Of a stretch of DNA of 64,000 bases, positions 47,497 through 55,569 are shown in pieces. Each line of letters begins with the position of its first letter. Within the stretch, counting starts at the first letter, position 1. The notes below the pieces were generated by a model. It was not told the origin of the DNA and made no database searches. It saw only the letters and a list, made by a program, of their open reading frames with translations. The position numbers and the translations under genes were made by a program. The stretch comes from an uncultured Prochlorococcus sp. (GTDB lineage Bacteria; Cyanobacteriota; Cyanobacteriia; PCC-6307; Cyanobiaceae): the NCBI GenBank assembly GCA_902573565.1, contig CACGKI010000002.1, forward strand, positions 42,264 to 106,263, read 5' to 3'.

Positions 47497-48729
47497 ATGC
47501 CTGATAATTTTTTTGGAGGGTTAGATTTTGGAACCAGCGGTGCAAGAATATCTATAATAGATAGGCACAAGGAATTAATTTATTCGAATTCGGTTCCTTA
47601 TCATTACAGCTTTGAAAATCCAAATTCTTGGATTGAATCTTGTTCAAAACTCTTAGAAAGAGTACCTAACAAAGTAAAAATTTACCTTGATAAATTGGCT
47701 ATATCTGGGACCTCAGGGACTTTGACAGCATGCAGTATAAAAGGGGAGCCTTTAGGAGAAGCGATACCCTACAACCAAGCATGTAATGAACATAACATCC
47801 TTCTTGAATCGTTAACTTCTGAAGAAGAACATTTACGAACCCCTTACAGTAGTCTTGCTAAAGCATTAAAACTAATTGATAAATATGGGACAAATATACT
47901 TTTACGACATCAATCTGATTGGATCACTGGTTGGTTTTTAAAAGACTGGACTTATGGAGAGGAAGGTAATAATCTAAAACTTGGTTGGGATCTAAAAAAA
48001 GAATCGTGGCCAAAAAGCTATCTAAATACTTCATGGCAAAAATGTCTACCTCAAATAATAAGAAGTGGAAAAATAATGGGCCGAGTAAATTCTGATTTAG
48101 CAGAGAGATTTAACTTGAATAAGAAATTAATATTAATCTCAGGTACCACAGACTCTAATGCAAGTTTAATAGCTACGGGTTTAGGTAGAGAAGATGGTCT
48201 CACAGTTTTAGGTACAACTATTGTGGTTAAAAAAATTATTGATAACCCTATTAAAGAAAAAGGAATTACATCCCATAGAGTAAACGGCGATTGGATATGT
48301 GGCGGGGCATCAAACGCAGGATGCGGTATCTTGTCTAAGTTCTTTTCTGATTTAGAAATCAAGGAACTTAGTCGACAAATTAATCCATCGAAAAATACTT
48401 CTTTAAATCTTTTACCTCTCAATAGTAAAGGAGAGAGATTTCCTGTTAACAATGCTAATTTAGAGCCGATACTTGGTCCTAGACCAGTAAGCGATTCACT
48501 TTATTTACATGCATTATTCGAGGGGCTAGCTAAGATCGAATTGAAAGGATGGGAAAAACTTAGCGAAGTAACAGGTTCTCTACCAAAAAAAATTATTACT
48601 CTTGGCGGAGGTTCAAAAAATCCACAATGGAGAACGATAAGAGAAAAAATTATCAACATACCAATAGTTTCATGTAAAAAAACTACTTCATTTGGTACTG
48701 CCTTATTAGCGATAAATGCTAAAAAATAG
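47497..48729 (+). CDS. FGGY carbohydrate kinase, ribulokinase/xylulokinase-like
   Basis: An ASKHA-fold kinase of 410 aa with GLDFGTSGARISIIDRH (8-24), LISGTTDSNASLIATGLG (about 209-226) and the ADP-binding LGGGSKNPQWRTI (about 369-381). Related cyanobacterial and plant XK-1-like proteins phosphorylate D-ribulose, but the substrate cannot be fixed from sequence. It follows metK by 12 bases. Confidence 0.85.
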   Translation: MPDNFFGGLDFGTSGARISIIDRHKELIYSNSVPYHYSFENPNSWIESCSKLLERVPNKVKIYLDKLAISGTSGTLTACSIKGEPLGEAIPYNQACNEHNILLESLTSEEEHLRTPYSSLAKALKLIDKYGTNILLRHQSDWITGWFLKDWTYGEEGNNLKLGWDLKKESWPKSYLNTSWQKCLPQIIRSGKIMGRVNSDLAERFNLNKKLILISGTTDSNASLIATGLGREDGLTVLGTTIVVKKIIDNPIKEKGITSHRVNGDWICGGASNAGCGILSKFFSDLEIKELSRQINPSKNTSLNLLPLNSKGERFPVNNANLEPILGPRPVSDSLYLHALFEGLAKIELKGWEKLSEVTGSLPKKIITLGGGSKNPQWRTIREKIINIPIVSCKKTTSFGTALLAINAKK

Positions 48730-48815
48730 TTCTTTGATATTTGCTAAAGATATAAAATTTTTAATGAAAAGGGTTTCACAAACTACACGTCGTAATTTAG
48801 AGTATATAGGTTAGA

Positions 48816-48888
48816 GCCGGGATAGCTCAGTTGGTAGAGCAGGCGACTGAAAATCGCCGTGTCCCCAGTTCAAATCTGGGTCCTGGCA
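48816..48888 (+). tRNA. tRNA-Phe (GAA)
   Basis: Starts GCCGGGATAGCTCAGTTGGT with anticodon arm GACTGAAAATC (GAA) and T-arm CCAGTTCAAATCTGG. The acceptor stem pairs with TCCTGGC and discriminator A. 73 nt. A terminator follows. Confidence 0.97.
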
Positions 48889-48893
48889 CCTTT

Positions 48894-48918
48894 AAAACCC
48901 TGTAACAGACAGGGTTTT
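48894..48918 (+). terminator. Terminator after tRNA-Phe
   Basis: AAAACCCTGT (48894-48903), loop AACAG, ACAGGGTTTT (48909-48918): a perfect 10-bp stem, five bases after the tRNA. A/T symmetric, so it can also serve the converging gene at 48982. Confidence 0.88.
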
Positions 48919-48981
48919 ATAATTTATAGGCATTTAGAAAATTGATTTTTTCTTTTCTTTTATTTTTGTAATTCAAAATTT

Positions 48982-49401
48982 TTAGTTTTCCACTCTGCAG
49001 ACTTGACCAATAACACCCAAAATCAGGGTATCTCCATTTGGATCTTGCCAATCAGCTAAATCATTGAAATTACTATTTACTTTATCTACAGAGACATCAA
49101 CGTCTCTAAATGATTTTTCAAAACAATTTATATCCATTGTATAAAGAATATCCTTAGTAATTTCACTTTTTGTTTTGGGAATAAATTTACTCAATACTCT
49201 CACAGAACCATCCTCATTTCTTTTAATACTTTGTCTATCCCATAATTGTTCTCCATATTCACTTTTAGGGACTCCAACCCATTCATGAGGCAAAGCATTT
49301 AATTGTTTTATTGAAATACACATGGAAAAGATTATCGAAAGGAACAAACCAATGCTATTTCTAATAATTATTAAATTAACTTTATTCTTAGAATCCACCA
49401 T
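48982..49401 (-). CDS. Exported hypothetical protein, 139 aa
   Basis: The ATG at 49401 (MVDSKNKVNLIIIRNSIGLF) is preferred to a TTG 18 bases upstream. The signal/anchor is about residues 9-36. The mature part (PHEWVGVPKSEYGEQLWDRQ...) has two Cys (INCFEK and GQVCRVE) and resembles surface-adhesin-E-like proteins of unknown function in layout only. Confidence 0.6.
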   Translation of the reverse strand: MVDSKNKVNLIIIRNSIGLFLSIIFSMCISIKQLNALPHEWVGVPKSEYGEQLWDRQSIKRNEDGSVRVLSKFIPKTKSEITKDILYTMDINCFEKSFRDVDVSVDKVNSNFNDLADWQDPNGDTLILGVIGQVCRVEN

Positions 49402-49545
49402 AATACTTCTGAAATACAAAAATCTTTTATCGGGAGAAATTTAATATTAAAAATTTGTAAAAATTTTTATTGATTAGTATTTCTATTATAGATACAATCA
49501 AATATTAAATTAAGAATTTACTTCCAATAAATTTCCTAGAAAATA

Positions 49546-50181
49546 ATGAATAAAATACAGAAATTTCTCTCAGTATTTTTGTTAATAGCAATATTTGTTG
49601 TATTGATTTATTTAATCCAAAATTATGGGATTGAACCTCTTAGAGACAAAATAGAAAGCATGGGAATTTGGGCTCCTTTTGGAATTTTCATACTAAGAGG
49701 AGTAAGTATTATCTTACCTGCACTTCCAAGTTCAGCTTATTCTCTTCTAGCCGGTTCATTATTAGGATTTCAAAAAGGTTACATGACAATAATCTTTTCT
49801 GACATCGTATTTTGCCAAGCTGCTTTCTTTATTGCAAGAAATTATGGGCGAGTCCCTGTTAGAAATTTAGTAGGGCCAAAAGCGATGAAAAAAATTGAAA
49901 GTTTTAATCAAAACCAACTAGAAGAAAATTTCTTTCTCATGACAGGTCTTCTTATGACTGGCCTTTTTGATTTTCTAAGCTACGCAATTGGGATTGGAGG
50001 GACTCGCTGGAAAATATTCACTCCAGCATTATTAATAAGTCTCCTAATAAGTGATTCTATACTAGTAGCAGTAGGAGCTGGCGTTAGTCAGGGAGCAGGA
50101 CTATTTCTAGGAGTAGCTCTTTTGGGAATGTTTGCATTAGCTACTATTTCGGGATTAGCAAAAAATAAAATGCCTAAATAA
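49546..50181 (+). CDS. VTT/TMEM64 (DedA-like) membrane protein
   Basis: A 211-aa protein with about five spans and the VTT domain features: PALPSSAYSLLAGSLLGFQK (about 58-77), FFIARNYGRVPVRNLVGPKA, and TGLFDFLSYAIGIGGTRW. The family (TVP38/TMEM64) acts in membrane lipid or small-molecule transport; relatives are lipid scramblases. The substrate here is unknown. Confidence 0.82.
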   Translation: MNKIQKFLSVFLLIAIFVVLIYLIQNYGIEPLRDKIESMGIWAPFGIFILRGVSIILPALPSSAYSLLAGSLLGFQKGYMTIIFSDIVFCQAAFFIARNYGRVPVRNLVGPKAMKKIESFNQNQLEENFFLMTGLLMTGLFDFLSYAIGIGGTRWKIFTPALLISLLISDSILVAVGAGVSQGAGLFLGVALLGMFALATISGLAKNKMPK

Positions 50182-50299
50182 AAACATAGTTAAAAATTAT
50201 TTAATAAAAGAAAAGAGATATGACATTTTTGCAAACAACAACTATATGACTAAGAATTCATGCAAGAATAGAAATCGATTAATTTTTTAAAGTTCTTAG

Positions 50300-50479
50300 A
50301 TGACTCCATTTAGACCAACTTCATATGATCGCCCTGGAGAACAAATATCAACCACTCCTTCTGGATTAAAAGTAACTTCCGCAAAGAGATTAATGGTGGA
50401 TTCAATGGTTAGAATGATTCAAAAAGCAGAAAATCATTCCGTAGAAGATAAACTTGACGAAGAAACTAACAACAATTAA
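50300..50479 (+). CDS. Small hypothetical protein upstream of cpeS, 59 aa
   Basis: Encodes [20 protein letters not shown], then a helical [20 protein letters not shown], and an acidic/Asn end. The last 26 bases overlap the start of cpeS in another frame, so translation of the two is probably coupled. No family recognised; the link with phycoerythrin biosynthesis is by position only. Confidence 0.55.
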   Translation: MTPFRPTSYDRPGEQISTTPSGLKVTSAKRLMVDSMVRMIQKAENHSVEDKLDEETNNN

Positions 50480-51005
50480 TCAATTCATCGATAAAAGTAT
50501 AGGAGAGTGGAAATCTATAAGAAGTACTCATACTTTAGCTTTTCAGGAATTCGAAAACTCAACTAGTAAGATATATATAAAACATATTGACTCAAAAAAT
50601 AAAAAGGTTATTGAAATTTTTAAAAATTACAAATTAAGTTTAAACCCAGAGAGTATAGCCATTTCTATAAAATGGCAATCTATTAGTGATTGGGGAGAAA
50701 ATGATATGACTGAGAGAGATGAAACTATTTTGATATTTTTACCTAAGGATGAGAATTCAGGAATTGTTTTACGAAATAAAGGTTATACAGAATCCGTAAT
50801 ATCATCATCCAATTATTTTGTTGATGAAAAACATAATTTACACATTAAAACTATTTACAAATCAACAGTTTCAGAAGAAAGAATTTCTTTTTTATCCACT
50901 CACATAAGATCAAGATTTTCTACTATTAGAAATATTGAAAATAACTCAGTTATTCAGACGTCCCACACTTCTGAGATAAGAAATTTAGCTAGTCTAAAAG
51001 ATTAA
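50454..51005 (+). CDS. cpeS: Phycoerythrobilin lyase, CpeS/CpcS family
   Basis: Attaches phycoerythrobilin to a cysteine of CpeB. The 183-aa beta-barrel protein starts with TTG and has [20 protein letters not shown] (about 11-30) and [15 protein letters not shown] end features (about 151-162). The lyase is S-type. It is convergent with the degenerate cpeB, with 17 bases of overlap between the 3' ends, an arrangement shared by function. Confidence 0.9.
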   Translation: MTKKLTTINQFIDKSIGEWKSIRSTHTLAFQEFENSTSKIYIKHIDSKNKKVIEIFKNYKLSLNPESIAISIKWQSISDWGENDMTERDETILIFLPKDENSGIVLRNKGYTESVISSSNYFVDEKHNLHIKTIYKSTVSEERISFLSTHIRSRFSTIRNIENNSVIQTSHTSEIRNLASLKD

Positions 51006-51501
51006 TTATCCTTTTAAATTGGAACTCTGTTTCAGAAATTAAACTAGGAAGAAACCCTTTGTTTCCTTGCATATTATTAACTGTAGAGTTTAAATCAGAG
51101 ATTGTTGCATCTCGCATTAATTCAAAAACTCTTCTTGCATTTCTTAACGGCACCCCAAGAGCAAGATAAGTATTTTTAAGATCCTTCAAACAACTTTTTT
51201 CTAAAACTGATTCGTCATTAGAAATTAAAAGATAAGCAACAATCCTAAGGATTATTTCTCCATCTCTTAAACAAACGGACATCTTGTTAGTTGTATTTAA
51301 AGATATTTTTGAATTAACTGAATCTTGATTTTCGCAAATCATTGCTGTTACAGCGTCTGCTGCAATTGCATGTGAATTATTGGTAATTGAGGTTATTGCA
51401 TCTAATCTTGAGTTTGCAATATTAATAAATTCTTTTACATCGCTTAAATCATTTAATTTCTTATCAGCGGAAAATAGTGGGTTATTATTTAAAACTGACA
51501 T
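50989..51501 (-). CDS. cpeB: Degenerate phycoerythrin beta subunit
   Basis: A 170-aa phycobiliprotein with [18 protein letters not shown] (about 45-62) and [20 protein letters not shown] (74-93). Aligned by eye with full CpeB, the Cys50 position is lost (His44/Ala45), Cys61 is kept (Cys56), Cys82 is kept (Cys77), and Cys165 is gone with the rewritten C-terminus. It can carry few bilins, with Cys77 the CpeS target. No alpha subunit or linker is nearby, so it is not part of a phycobilisome; a photosensory or signalling role has been proposed for such proteins. Confidence 0.9.
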   Translation of the reverse strand: MSVLNNNPLFSADKKLNDLSDVKEFINIANSRLDAITSITNNSHAIAADAVTAMICENQDSVNSKISLNTTNKMSVCLRDGEIILRIVAYLLISNDESVLEKSCLKDLKNTYLALGVPLRNARRVFELMRDATISDLNSTVNNMQGNKGFLPSLISETEFQFKRIINLLD

Positions 51502-51678
51502 TATTAAATAAAAAAATTAAAGCTCGAATCTTAGAATAGTACAAAGCTAGTAAAAACAATACAATTTCAAAATTAACGCAATGCTTATTAATTAATAACT
51601 TCATTCCAAAGTGATAATTGAAATAATTCAAATAAAAAATTTTTTTTCGCTAATATAAAACTACGTTTTAATAAAGTT

Positions 51679-51885
51679 TTGGATCAACAAGATTTAAAAT
51701 TATCAGAGAAACTTATTTCCTCATATAAAAAGAGATTGGAAAAAGAAATTCTTGATCGGAGTATGAAGTTAAGGATGCCTCAAAATAAATTTGAAGAAAT
51801 AATTAATAACAATAATGAACTTTTAAATTTAAAAAAAGCGTTAGAAGATTTAGAAACGGAATCTGAACCTCATAGTAAAGTCTGA
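51679..51885 (+). CDS. Coiled-coil hypothetical protein, 68 aa
   Basis: Starts with TTG: MDQQDLKLSEKLISSYKKRL. Charged and helical, likely a short coiled coil, with Pro only at MPQNK. It ends 22 bases before the helicase gene on the same strand, so it could be cotranscribed. No family recognised. Confidence 0.5.
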   Translation: MDQQDLKLSEKLISSYKKRLEKEILDRSMKLRMPQNKFEEIINNNNELLNLKKALEDLETESEPHSKV

Positions 51886-51907
51886 TCTTTGAAAAACCCT
51901 TCTAACA

Positions 51908-54316
51908 GTGTCTCAAACCAACAATTTTCTTTTTAAAACTTTAAATAATGAGCAACTTCAAGCAGTAAAACATGTTTACGGGCCACTATTAGTTGTAGCA
52001 GGTGCAGGTAGTGGAAAAACTAAAGCTCTTACACACAGAATTGCAAATCTTATTGAAAATAACTCTATAGATCCCTATAACATCCTCGCAGTCACTTTTA
52101 CTAACAAAGCTGCTAAAGAGATGAAAGCAAGATTAGAGGTTCTTCTAGCACAAGAATTAGCTTTTAATCAATTTGGTCAGCCTTGGACAACTCTCAAAGA
52201 AATTGATCAAAATCAATTAAGAACAAACGTTCATCAAGAGAGGCTTCAGAACCTTTGGATCGGTACTTTCCATTCTTTATTTTCAAGACTTCTGAGATAC
52301 GATATTGAAAAATATACTGATCCAGAAGGCCTAAAATGGACAAGGCAATTTTCAATTTACGACGAAACAGATTCTCAAACATTAGTAAAAGAAATTATCA
52401 GTCAAGATATGAATCTTGACCCTAAAAAATATGATCCCAAAAAGATTAAAAGATTAATAAGTAATGCTAAAAATCAATGCTTAACTTCTAATGATCTTTT
52501 AGAAAAAGCGGATAATAATTTTGATAAAACAGTTGCAGAGGCCTACAAAAAATATAGAATTTCGCTCTCAAAAAATAATTCTTTAGACTTTGATGATCTA
52601 CTACTTTTGCCTGTTTTCTTATTAAGGCAAAATGATATAGTCAGAGATTACTGGCACAAAAGATTTAAACATATTTTGGTTGACGAATATCAAGATACAA
52701 ATAGAACACAATATGAACTTATAAAATTAATTACGGCTGGAAATACTGAACCAAAGAAATTCTTCAATTGGGAAGATCGGTCAATTTTTGTAGTTGGGGA
52801 TGCTGATCAAAGTATTTATAGTTTCAGAGCAGCTGACTTCAGAATTTTAATTGGTTTTCAAGAAGATTTTAAAACCTCAATCAACGACGATACAAAATCA
52901 TCTTTAATTAAATTAGAAGATAATTATAGGTCATCTTCTAATATCCTTGATGCTGCAAACTCACTAATTGAAAACAACTCTGAAAGAATTGACAAAGTTT
53001 TAAAGGCTACTAAAGAAAAAGGGGAACTTTTAACGTTACTCAGTTGTGATGATGAAATTTCCGAGGCAGAAGCAATTACCAATAAAATAAAATCACTCAA
53101 TAACTATAATCAAAACCCAATTTGGAAAAATTTTGCAATTTTATATCGAACCAGAGCTCAGTCAAGAGTATTAGAAGAATCTCTAGTAAGGTGGCGCATT
53201 CCTTATACAATTTTTGGAGGATTGCGTTTTTATGATAGAAGAGAAATTAAAGATGCAATAGCATATTTAAAAGTTCTGGTTAATTCTTCAGATAACGTTA
53301 GTCTTTTACGAATAATAAATGTTCCTAGAAGAGGCATTGGCAAGACTACTATTCAAAAACTTAATGAACTATCTAATAGGTTAAATATCCCATTATGGGA
53401 GGTTCTCAATGATAAGCAAAGTCTTGAAGAAACAATAGGCCGATCATCAAAAGGAATTAATAAATTTACTGAAGTCATCAATGATCTACTGTGTTACCTA
53501 GAAAATTCAGGCCCAGCTCAACTACTACAGCTAATCTTAGAAAAAAGTGGTTATTTAAGTGACTTGCTCTCTAGAGGGACTGAAGAATCTGAAGATAGAA
53601 GAAATAACTTACAAGAACTAATTAATGCAGCTACTCAATATGAAGAAGAAACAGAAAGTGGAGATGTAGAGGGATTTCTTTCTACAGCAGCCTTAACAAC
53701 TGATAATGATACGAAGAAAAATAATCCCAACTCTGTTACTCTCATGACTCTGCATAATAGTAAAGGTTTAGAATTTCAAAATGTTTTTATCACTGGGCTA
53801 GAACAAGGTCTCTTCCCTAGCCATAGATCAATAGATACTCCCTCACTTCTTGAAGAGGAAAGAAGATTATGCTACGTAGGTATTACTAGAGCTAAAGAAA
53901 GAGTTTTCTTAAGTCATGCCAGAGAAAGAAGATTATGGGGTGGAATGCGAGAAGCAACTATTCCTTCAATATTTCTTTCAGAAATACCTGAAGATTTAAT
54001 GGATGGCGAATTACCACAAACTGGTGGTGCTTCAATTAGAAGAGATTGGCATCTTGATCGTTTAACTAGAGTAGATCGAAACAATCCAAATGAATTTGTT
54101 AACAAACCAATAAATGCAGTAAGGAAATTATATTCAGGTCCCAGTAAAGGGAAAAGCTGGATAGTTGGAGATAAGCTAATTCACTCAAAGTTTGGGAAAG
54201 GTGAAATTATACATATTTTTGGGAGTGGGGAAAAAATATCTTTAGCAGTAAAATTTGGTGATAAAGGCAGTAAAATTCTCGATCCCAGATTAGCTCCAAT
54301 TCGTTATGTAAGTTAA
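51908..54316 (+). CDS. uvrD: UvrD/PcrA-type DNA helicase
   Basis: SF1 3'-5' helicase acting in nucleotide excision repair and replication restart. The 802-aa protein has Walker A GAGSGKTKALTHRI (residues 32-45), DEYQDTNRTQYELIK (motif II), VGDADQSIYSFRAADF (motif III), LYRTRAQSRVLEE (motif IV), NSVTLMTLHNSKGLEF (motif V), and EEERRLCYVGITRAKERVFL (motif VI). The start codon is GTG. Its C-terminal tail has a Tudor-like KGEIIHIFGSGEKISLAVKF segment. Confidence 0.95.
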   Translation: MSQTNNFLFKTLNNEQLQAVKHVYGPLLVVAGAGSGKTKALTHRIANLIENNSIDPYNILAVTFTNKAAKEMKARLEVLLAQELAFNQFGQPWTTLKEIDQNQLRTNVHQERLQNLWIGTFHSLFSRLLRYDIEKYTDPEGLKWTRQFSIYDETDSQTLVKEIISQDMNLDPKKYDPKKIKRLISNAKNQCLTSNDLLEKADNNFDKTVAEAYKKYRISLSKNNSLDFDDLLLLPVFLLRQNDIVRDYWHKRFKHILVDEYQDTNRTQYELIKLITAGNTEPKKFFNWEDRSIFVVGDADQSIYSFRAADFRILIGFQEDFKTSINDDTKSSLIKLEDNYRSSSNILDAANSLIENNSERIDKVLKATKEKGELLTLLSCDDEISEAEAITNKIKSLNNYNQNPIWKNFAILYRTRAQSRVLEESLVRWRIPYTIFGGLRFYDRREIKDAIAYLKVLVNSSDNVSLLRIINVPRRGIGKTTIQKLNELSNRLNIPLWEVLNDKQSLEETIGRSSKGINKFTEVINDLLCYLENSGPAQLLQLILEKSGYLSDLLSRGTEESEDRRNNLQELINAATQYEEETESGDVEGFLSTAALTTDNDTKKNNPNSVTLMTLHNSKGLEFQNVFITGLEQGLFPSHRSIDTPSLLEEERRLCYVGITRAKERVFLSHARERRLWGGMREATIPSIFLSEIPEDLMDGELPQTGGASIRRDWHLDRLTRVDRNNPNEFVNKPINAVRKLYSGPSKGKSWIVGDKLIHSKFGKGEIIHIFGSGEKISLAVKFGDKGSKILDPRLAPIRYVS

Positions 54317-54321
54317 AACTC

Positions 54322-55569
54322 ATGAACGATATTTCTGATTACATCCAAGGGGAATTAATCAAAACTCCATTTAATCTATATAACCTAATTGCTAAATACA
54401 TAGAATCTAATAACAATACTAAAGTAGCTTTTGTTGGCGGTTATTTAAGAGATTTATTAATTAGTAAATTCCACAAAAAATCGTTTTCTAAACCTGTAGA
54501 TATTGATCTTGTTATTGAAGGCTCCTCTATTTCTCTTGCAAAATTTATAAAAAAAAATATTGTAAATGTAGATTTATGTTTAATCAAGGAATTTAATTTA
54601 TACAACACTGTAGAAATAAATATTAATGACTATAAAATTGATATTGCTTCTGCAAGGAAAGAAATTTATTCTTCTCCAGGCTTAAATCCCACAGTGAATA
54701 AAAGTACTATTGAGGAGGATCTTAAGAGGAGAGATTTCACTATAAATTCAATAGCCTTCGAGGTCTCGAAAAGGAAAATCTATGATCTTTATGGAGGAAT
54801 TTCTGATATAAAAAGTAAAAGATTAAACTTACTTCACAGTAATAGTATTTCAGATGATCCAAGTAGATTAATTAGATGTGCAAAATATGCTTCAAGGTTA
54901 GATTTCAATATTTCAAATAATTCCCTCAAACAATCTCAAGAAACAGTAAGACAATGGCCATGGAAAAGTTCAGAAACTCATCAGAAAATGATTTACCCTC
55001 CTGCACTAGGCATACGAATAAGGATGGAACTAGCTGAAATATGCAAACACGATAATTTGACTAATGTGATTTCGATAATTCATAAATGGGAAATTATCTC
55101 AATCCTAAATGAAAATATTAAAGTCGATAAAAGGTTTTTAAGGGGACTTAATTGGATTAAGAAGTTAAAGGGAAATCATATGCTTTACTTATTAAAAGAT
55201 TCAGAAGATTTAGAAACAGCATGTCAAAGATTTTTGCTAAATAATAGTGAGATAAAAATATTAGAAGATTATTTAAATATCAAAAAGATATTAAATACCA
55301 ACCAAAAAAATTTCAATCATTTTTCTCCATCAAGTTGGACAGAATTTATTGAGGAAAGAAACCTTAATGATGAGACAGTCAAATTATTAATTTGTGATGG
55401 AGGACCTTACTGGCGTAACTTATTTAAGTGGTTATTTATTTACAAATTCATAAAATCAAAAAAAGATGGAGAAACGTTAAAAAAAGAAGGATGGTATCCA
55501 GGGAAGGAGATGGGTAAGGAAATCAAAAGATTAAGGTATTTGGAAATTGACAAATTAAATAGAAATTAA
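54322..55569 (+). CDS. cca: tRNA nucleotidyltransferase / poly(A) polymerase family
   Basis: A class II nucleotidyltransferase that adds or repairs tRNA 3' CCA, or adds A residues. The 415-aa protein has AFVGGYLRDLLIS (residues 35-47), KPVDIDLVIEG with the catalytic Asp pair (about 57-67), and DDPSRLIRCAKYASRLDF (about 178-195). Bacteria with split CC- and A-adding enzymes use the same fold, so the exact activity is uncertain. It follows uvrD by five bases and abuts convergent selD. Confidence 0.88.
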   Translation: MNDISDYIQGELIKTPFNLYNLIAKYIESNNNTKVAFVGGYLRDLLISKFHKKSFSKPVDIDLVIEGSSISLAKFIKKNIVNVDLCLIKEFNLYNTVEININDYKIDIASARKEIYSSPGLNPTVNKSTIEEDLKRRDFTINSIAFEVSKRKIYDLYGGISDIKSKRLNLLHSNSISDDPSRLIRCAKYASRLDFNISNNSLKQSQETVRQWPWKSSETHQKMIYPPALGIRIRMELAEICKHDNLTNVISIIHKWEIISILNENIKVDKRFLRGLNWIKKLKGNHMLYLLKDSEDLETACQRFLLNNSEIKILEDYLNIKKILNTNQKNFNHFSPSSWTEFIEERNLNDETVKLLICDGGPYWRNLFKWLFIYKFIKSKKDGETLKKEGWYPGKEMGKEIKRLRYLEIDKLNRN

